From the NCBI GenBank assembly GCA_030629485.1, contig DAOVOW010000075.1:1-8077 (forward strand): a stretch of 8,077 bases of DNA, written 5' to 3'. Positions within the stretch are counted from its first letter, which is position 1. Every line of letters begins with the position of its first letter. The DNA is from a bacterium (GTDB lineage: Bacteria; Zixibacteria; MSB-5A5; GN15; FEB-12). Below the pieces are notes generated by a model. The model made no database searches, was not told where the DNA came from, and saw only the letters and a list, made by a program, of their open reading frames with translations. This document shows, one piece after another, positions 5,211 through 8,077 of this stretch. The position numbers and the translations under genes were made by a program.

Positions 5211-7955
5211 ATGCAGCTTCTGAAACAGCAAACCGACCCCGGGACGAACTTCAGCATCGCCAAACACGACGGAGAAAACACTCGACCTCATCGCAAGATG
5301 GCGATGTTGCTCTCGATCACGGTCTGGGTCAGTGCTTGCATTCTGCTTGTTCTAACGTTGGCTCCGGCGCTAACGGCGTCGATCGCCACTTCTGAAGAAA
5401 TGGAACTGGTTTGCCGCAACTGGCTGTCCCAAGTAGTATACGACAACGGTGACTGGTCCGGCGAAACCAACCCAGACATCCTGAAAGCCGAGGAGCTTGT
5501 TCATGACGGTCAAGTTCTCGCTCGCTGTTTTGCTATCGCCCCCACCGGTTACGTTGTGGTCCCTGTTCTCAAGGAACTCCCGTCGATTAAGGCCTACTCA
5601 ACCGAATCCAACTTGAATGTCAATGATACCGGCGGCTTCACACAACTCCTGAAAGACGTTCTCACGAACCGTCTGCGGCTCTATGAGGAAATCTACGGCA
5701 GTCTCGACGCTACCCAACCGGCGCAGGGAGATGTCCTGCTTGGTCGGGGTAATAGAGAGCGATGGGACAGGTACGCAGCAAGCCCGGAGGAGTTTGACAA
5801 GTTCCTAAAGAACAGTGCGCGGTCACCGATGGATGTCGTGGGGCCCCTCTTGACTACAGCCTGGCACCAGGGCTCCCCTTACAATGACTATTGTCCCATG
5901 GGTGACGGCGCTCGATGCGTAGCCGGCTGTGTGGCGACAGCCTATGCCCAGATTATGGCGTACCACCAATGGCCACCGGCAGGAGACGGCAGCCACACCT
6001 ATTACTGGTATGGCGACGGCCCCGTCCCCGGTCGCTACCTGACAGCAGACTTCTCTGACCCGTATGACTGGGACCACATTATCGACGCCTGTTTCTTCGG
6101 CTGCGACCCGGAGGATTCGGCGGCCCTGGCGGAGCTCAACTATGAAGTGGGCGTTGCCTGCGAGATGGGCTATGGCGCCGGCGGTTCCGGTGCATGGCCG
6201 AGCATAATGCTAACTCACATGCCGACATATTTCGGGTACTCCTGGGACATAACAGAGATCTATCGCAGTGACTATCACGCCGCTTCCTGGTTCGATATCA
6301 TCAGGGACCAAATCGATCAGAACCGGCCCATACACTACGTGATTTCCGGCCATGCAATCGTCTGCGACGGGTATAGCACCAGCGGCGGTTCGATGCAGTA
6401 CCATATGAACTACGGTTGGGCTGAAGGCCACAACACATGGTACGCGGTGGACAGTCTCTACTGCCCGTGGGAAGGCTGCGACCCGATGGTCGAACACATG
6501 CTTATCGATATCTATCCAGACAAGGCAGTGCTGTTCGATGCCGACTCCACACTCGGTTGGGCGCCGTTTGAGGTGAATTTCGTAGGTTCCTCAGATCTCG
6601 CGGTGGATACCTGGACCTGGGATTTCGGAGACGGTGATTCGGCCTGGGTGCAGTCGCCCAGTCATATCTACAGCCTGCCGGGGGGTTACGATGTTACACT
6701 CCAGATAGATGCGGGTGGGGATATTCGTAGCCGCACCAAAGTCGATTACGTAACGGCGCTGGCCGATTCCATGATCGCCGACAATGTCGATGTCACTGCG
6801 GGCGCCACGGCCATGGTGACTATCTACGGTCGAAATACGGTCCCGGTAAACATGATTTGGGTGCCGGTGATGTATGACCAGGGAGACCTTGAGTTATCTT
6901 ACGACAGCTTCTCAACAGAGGGCTGCCGCACCGATTACTTCGAGGAACAGGCGCTGATTCAGTATAACCCCAACGGCCGGAAAGCGACATTCGCACTTCA
7001 GAGTTCTACTTCCGGAAGTGTAGCAGACCTCGAGCCCGGCGCCGGACCGATCCTGAAGGTATATTTCGAGGTGTCCGGGACGGCCCAACCGGGTCAGTCG
7101 ACCACGATCGATTTGGACCAGAACACTTCGTACTCGCCTATGTTTTTCACCGAGGAGTTTGACTATGAGACCCGCACTGTGGCTGGAAGCGTCAATTACT
7201 CCGGCGGTGGGAGTGTAGCAATCTCACTGGATGCCGTGACGGGACTGATCGATGACACCACCATCGGCGCCTTGAGAGAAGTCACCTTTTACCTCCGGCT
7301 GACCAACAATGACCCCAACGATTTCAAAGGCGTTACCAACGGCTTTCGCATATACTCTCCCGACAGTGCAACCTGGTCCACCACGATTCCGGACACGTTG
7401 GGAAGTCTCGACTGGACGAACAACTTCATGTTCTTCTTTCCGGTTGAGACAAATGTCGATGGCGTAGGTGCCGACACTGTTGGCTTCGGCGGTGTGGCTA
7501 CCGGCATTCCACCGGAGGTAGGCATTCCGGGAGCTTTTGACGATACTGCTTTCTCCATCACTATTGGTCCCGTAGACAGCATCTATACCGGTCGCACGAT
7601 CTGCCTCGACTCCTGTTGGTATCCACCTTCAGGGGTATGGAAGTGGGACGGTGGAGCCGGTGTCGGATATCGGTATCCCGTGTGGGATGGTCCTCTTTGC
7701 TTCACTGTCGGCTATGACGCCTGCTGCATGCCTCCGATCAGAGGGAACATCGATTACGATCCGGGCGACGCCATTGATATCGCTGACCTCGTTTGGTTAG
7801 TTGATTACATGTTCACGGAAGGTCCTGCTCCTGAGTGTATGGAGGAGGCTGATGTCGATGGCAGTGGAGTGGGTTCACCTATCGACATAAGTGACCTTGT
7901 GCGCCTCGTCGATTACATGTTCATTGGAGGTCCCGAACCGGCGGCGTGTCCGTAG
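5211..7955 (+). CDS. Secreted C10 (streptopain-like) cysteine protease with Spi propeptide, PKD, cohesin-like and dockerin-like domains
   Basis: The 914-residue precursor has a signal segment at about 30-60, after an unusually long N-terminal region. A Spi-type propeptide (about 62-165, including FAIAPTGYVVVPVL) follows; in this family it keeps the enzyme inactive. The C10 catalytic domain (about 205-432) carries nucleophile Cys240 in AGCVATAYAQIMAYH, His381 in GHAIVCDGY and the Asn400/Trp403 motif MNYGW, so the active site looks complete. A PKD domain (436-518, WDFGDGDS) and a cohesin-like beta-domain (about 519-663) come next. A module of about 170 residues that I cannot assign (668-836, TNGFRIYSPD, ICLDSCWYPPSG) follows, then a dockerin-like pair (844-914) with two 'DI(A/S)DLVxLVDYMF' repeats. 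Likely an extracellular endopeptidase activated by propeptide removal; the C-terminal modules probably mediate attachment or binding. It appears monocistronic, with its own promoter and leader. Confidence 0.93.
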   Translation: MQLLKQQTDPGTNFSIAKHDGENTRPHRKMAMLLSITVWVSACILLVLTLAPALTASIATSEEMELVCRNWLSQVVYDNGDWSGETNPDILKAEELVHDGQVLARCFAIAPTGYVVVPVLKELPSIKAYSTESNLNVNDTGGFTQLLKDVLTNRLRLYEEIYGSLDATQPAQGDVLLGRGNRERWDRYAASPEEFDKFLKNSARSPMDVVGPLLTTAWHQGSPYNDYCPMGDGARCVAGCVATAYAQIMAYHQWPPAGDGSHTYYWYGDGPVPGRYLTADFSDPYDWDHIIDACFFGCDPEDSAALAELNYEVGVACEMGYGAGGSGAWPSIMLTHMPTYFGYSWDITEIYRSDYHAASWFDIIRDQIDQNRPIHYVISGHAIVCDGYSTSGGSMQYHMNYGWAEGHNTWYAVDSLYCPWEGCDPMVEHMLIDIYPDKAVLFDADSTLGWAPFEVNFVGSSDLAVDTWTWDFGDGDSAWVQSPSHIYSLPGGYDVTLQIDAGGDIRSRTKVDYVTALADSMIADNVDVTAGATAMVTIYGRNTVPVNMIWVPVMYDQGDLELSYDSFSTEGCRTDYFEEQALIQYNPNGRKATFALQSSTSGSVADLEPGAGPILKVYFEVSGTAQPGQSTTIDLDQNTSYSPMFFTEEFDYETRTVAGSVNYSGGGSVAISLDAVTGLIDDTTIGALREVTFYLRLTNNDPNDFKGVTNGFRIYSPDSATWSTTIPDTLGSLDWTNNFMFFFPVETNVDGVGADTVGFGGVATGIPPEVGIPGAFDDTAFSITIGPVDSIYTGRTICLDSCWYPPSGVWKWDGGAGVGYRYPVWDGPLCFTVGYDACCMPPIRGNIDYDPGDAIDIADLVWLVDYMFTEGPAPECMEEADVDGSGVGSPIDISDLVRLVDYMFIGGPEPAACP

Positions 7956-8001
7956 TTTGCTGTGCTGCGGCGAACCTCAGTGTAATCCGGGGTCATGAGT
8001 A

Positions 8002-8075
8002 TACTGGGGGGCGGACTTGAACCGCCGACCTCCTGATCCACAATCAGGCGTTCTAACCAACTGAACTACCCCAGC
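8002..8075 (-). tRNA. trnH: tRNA-His (anticodon GTG) with atypical acceptor end
   Basis: On the minus strand the cloverleaf is complete. The acceptor is GCTGGGG with CCCCAGT, then U8-A9, D-stem GTTC/GAAC, anticodon stem CCTGA/TCAGG with loop TTGTGGA (anticodon GTG), variable loop AGGTC, and T-stem GGCGG/CCGCC with loop TTCAAGT. Position 73 is A and CCA is not encoded. Unusually for tRNA-His, the base before position 1 is T rather than G, position 73 is A rather than C, and pair 1-72 is G-T. It converges on the C10 protease gene with 46 bp between them, and no terminator is visible in that gap on either strand. Its promoter lies outside the window. Confidence 0.93.
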
Positions 8076-8077
8076 AA

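Noticed and set aside
7956..8001. Terminator between the C10 gene and the tRNA
   Set aside because: No stem-loop with a T run is visible in this 46-bp gap on either strand.

Overview
The window looks like a chromosomal segment from an uncultured bacterium of the FCB superphylum, most likely a Zixibacteria-like lineage. Three things point that way. One secreted protease ends in a type IX secretion (type A sorting) domain with the NYPNPFNPST signature. A second secreted protease ends in a degenerate dockerin-like pair with 'DI(A/S)DLVxLVDYMF' repeats. A glycine-rich RRM protein also sits between them. The taxonomic call is an inference from domain style, not from a marker gene.

Layout, left to right. 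(1) Bases 1-3324 hold the 3' part of a large subtilisin-like (S8) protease gene: catalytic domain, seven tandem ~100-residue beta-sandwich repeats and a C-terminal sorting domain. A strong terminator follows. (2) Bases 3389-3742 are a non-coding leader region with a good sigma-70 promoter and several hairpins. They precede a 104-residue RRM RNA-binding protein (3743-4057), which has its own strong terminator. (3) Bases 4139-4447 are intergenic and end in a perfect-consensus sigma-70 promoter (TTGACA, 17 bp, TATAAT). This promoter drives a small secreted cysteine-containing protein of unknown function (4448-4888). (4) Bases 4889-5080 carry three consecutive 24-nt palindromes, two of them homologous with compensatory changes, and another promoter. 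(5) A leader of about 130 nt that can fold into a long closed structure precedes a 914-residue C10 (streptopain-like) cysteine protease (5211-7955). This protease has a Spi-type propeptide, a PKD domain, a cohesin-like domain, an unassigned module and a dockerin-like tail. (6) A tRNA-His(GTG) lies on the minus strand at the right edge, convergent with the C10 gene.

Each protein gene appears to be its own transcription unit: each has a terminator or palindrome cluster behind it, and the three complete ones have a recognisable promoter in front. The two proteases are both exported and modular but use different C-terminal devices. I see no defence island, CRISPR array, mobile element or obvious multi-gene system. 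The most notable signals are the tRNA-His, which lacks the normal G-1:C73 identity pair and has U72/A73 instead, and the structured leader of the C10 protease.
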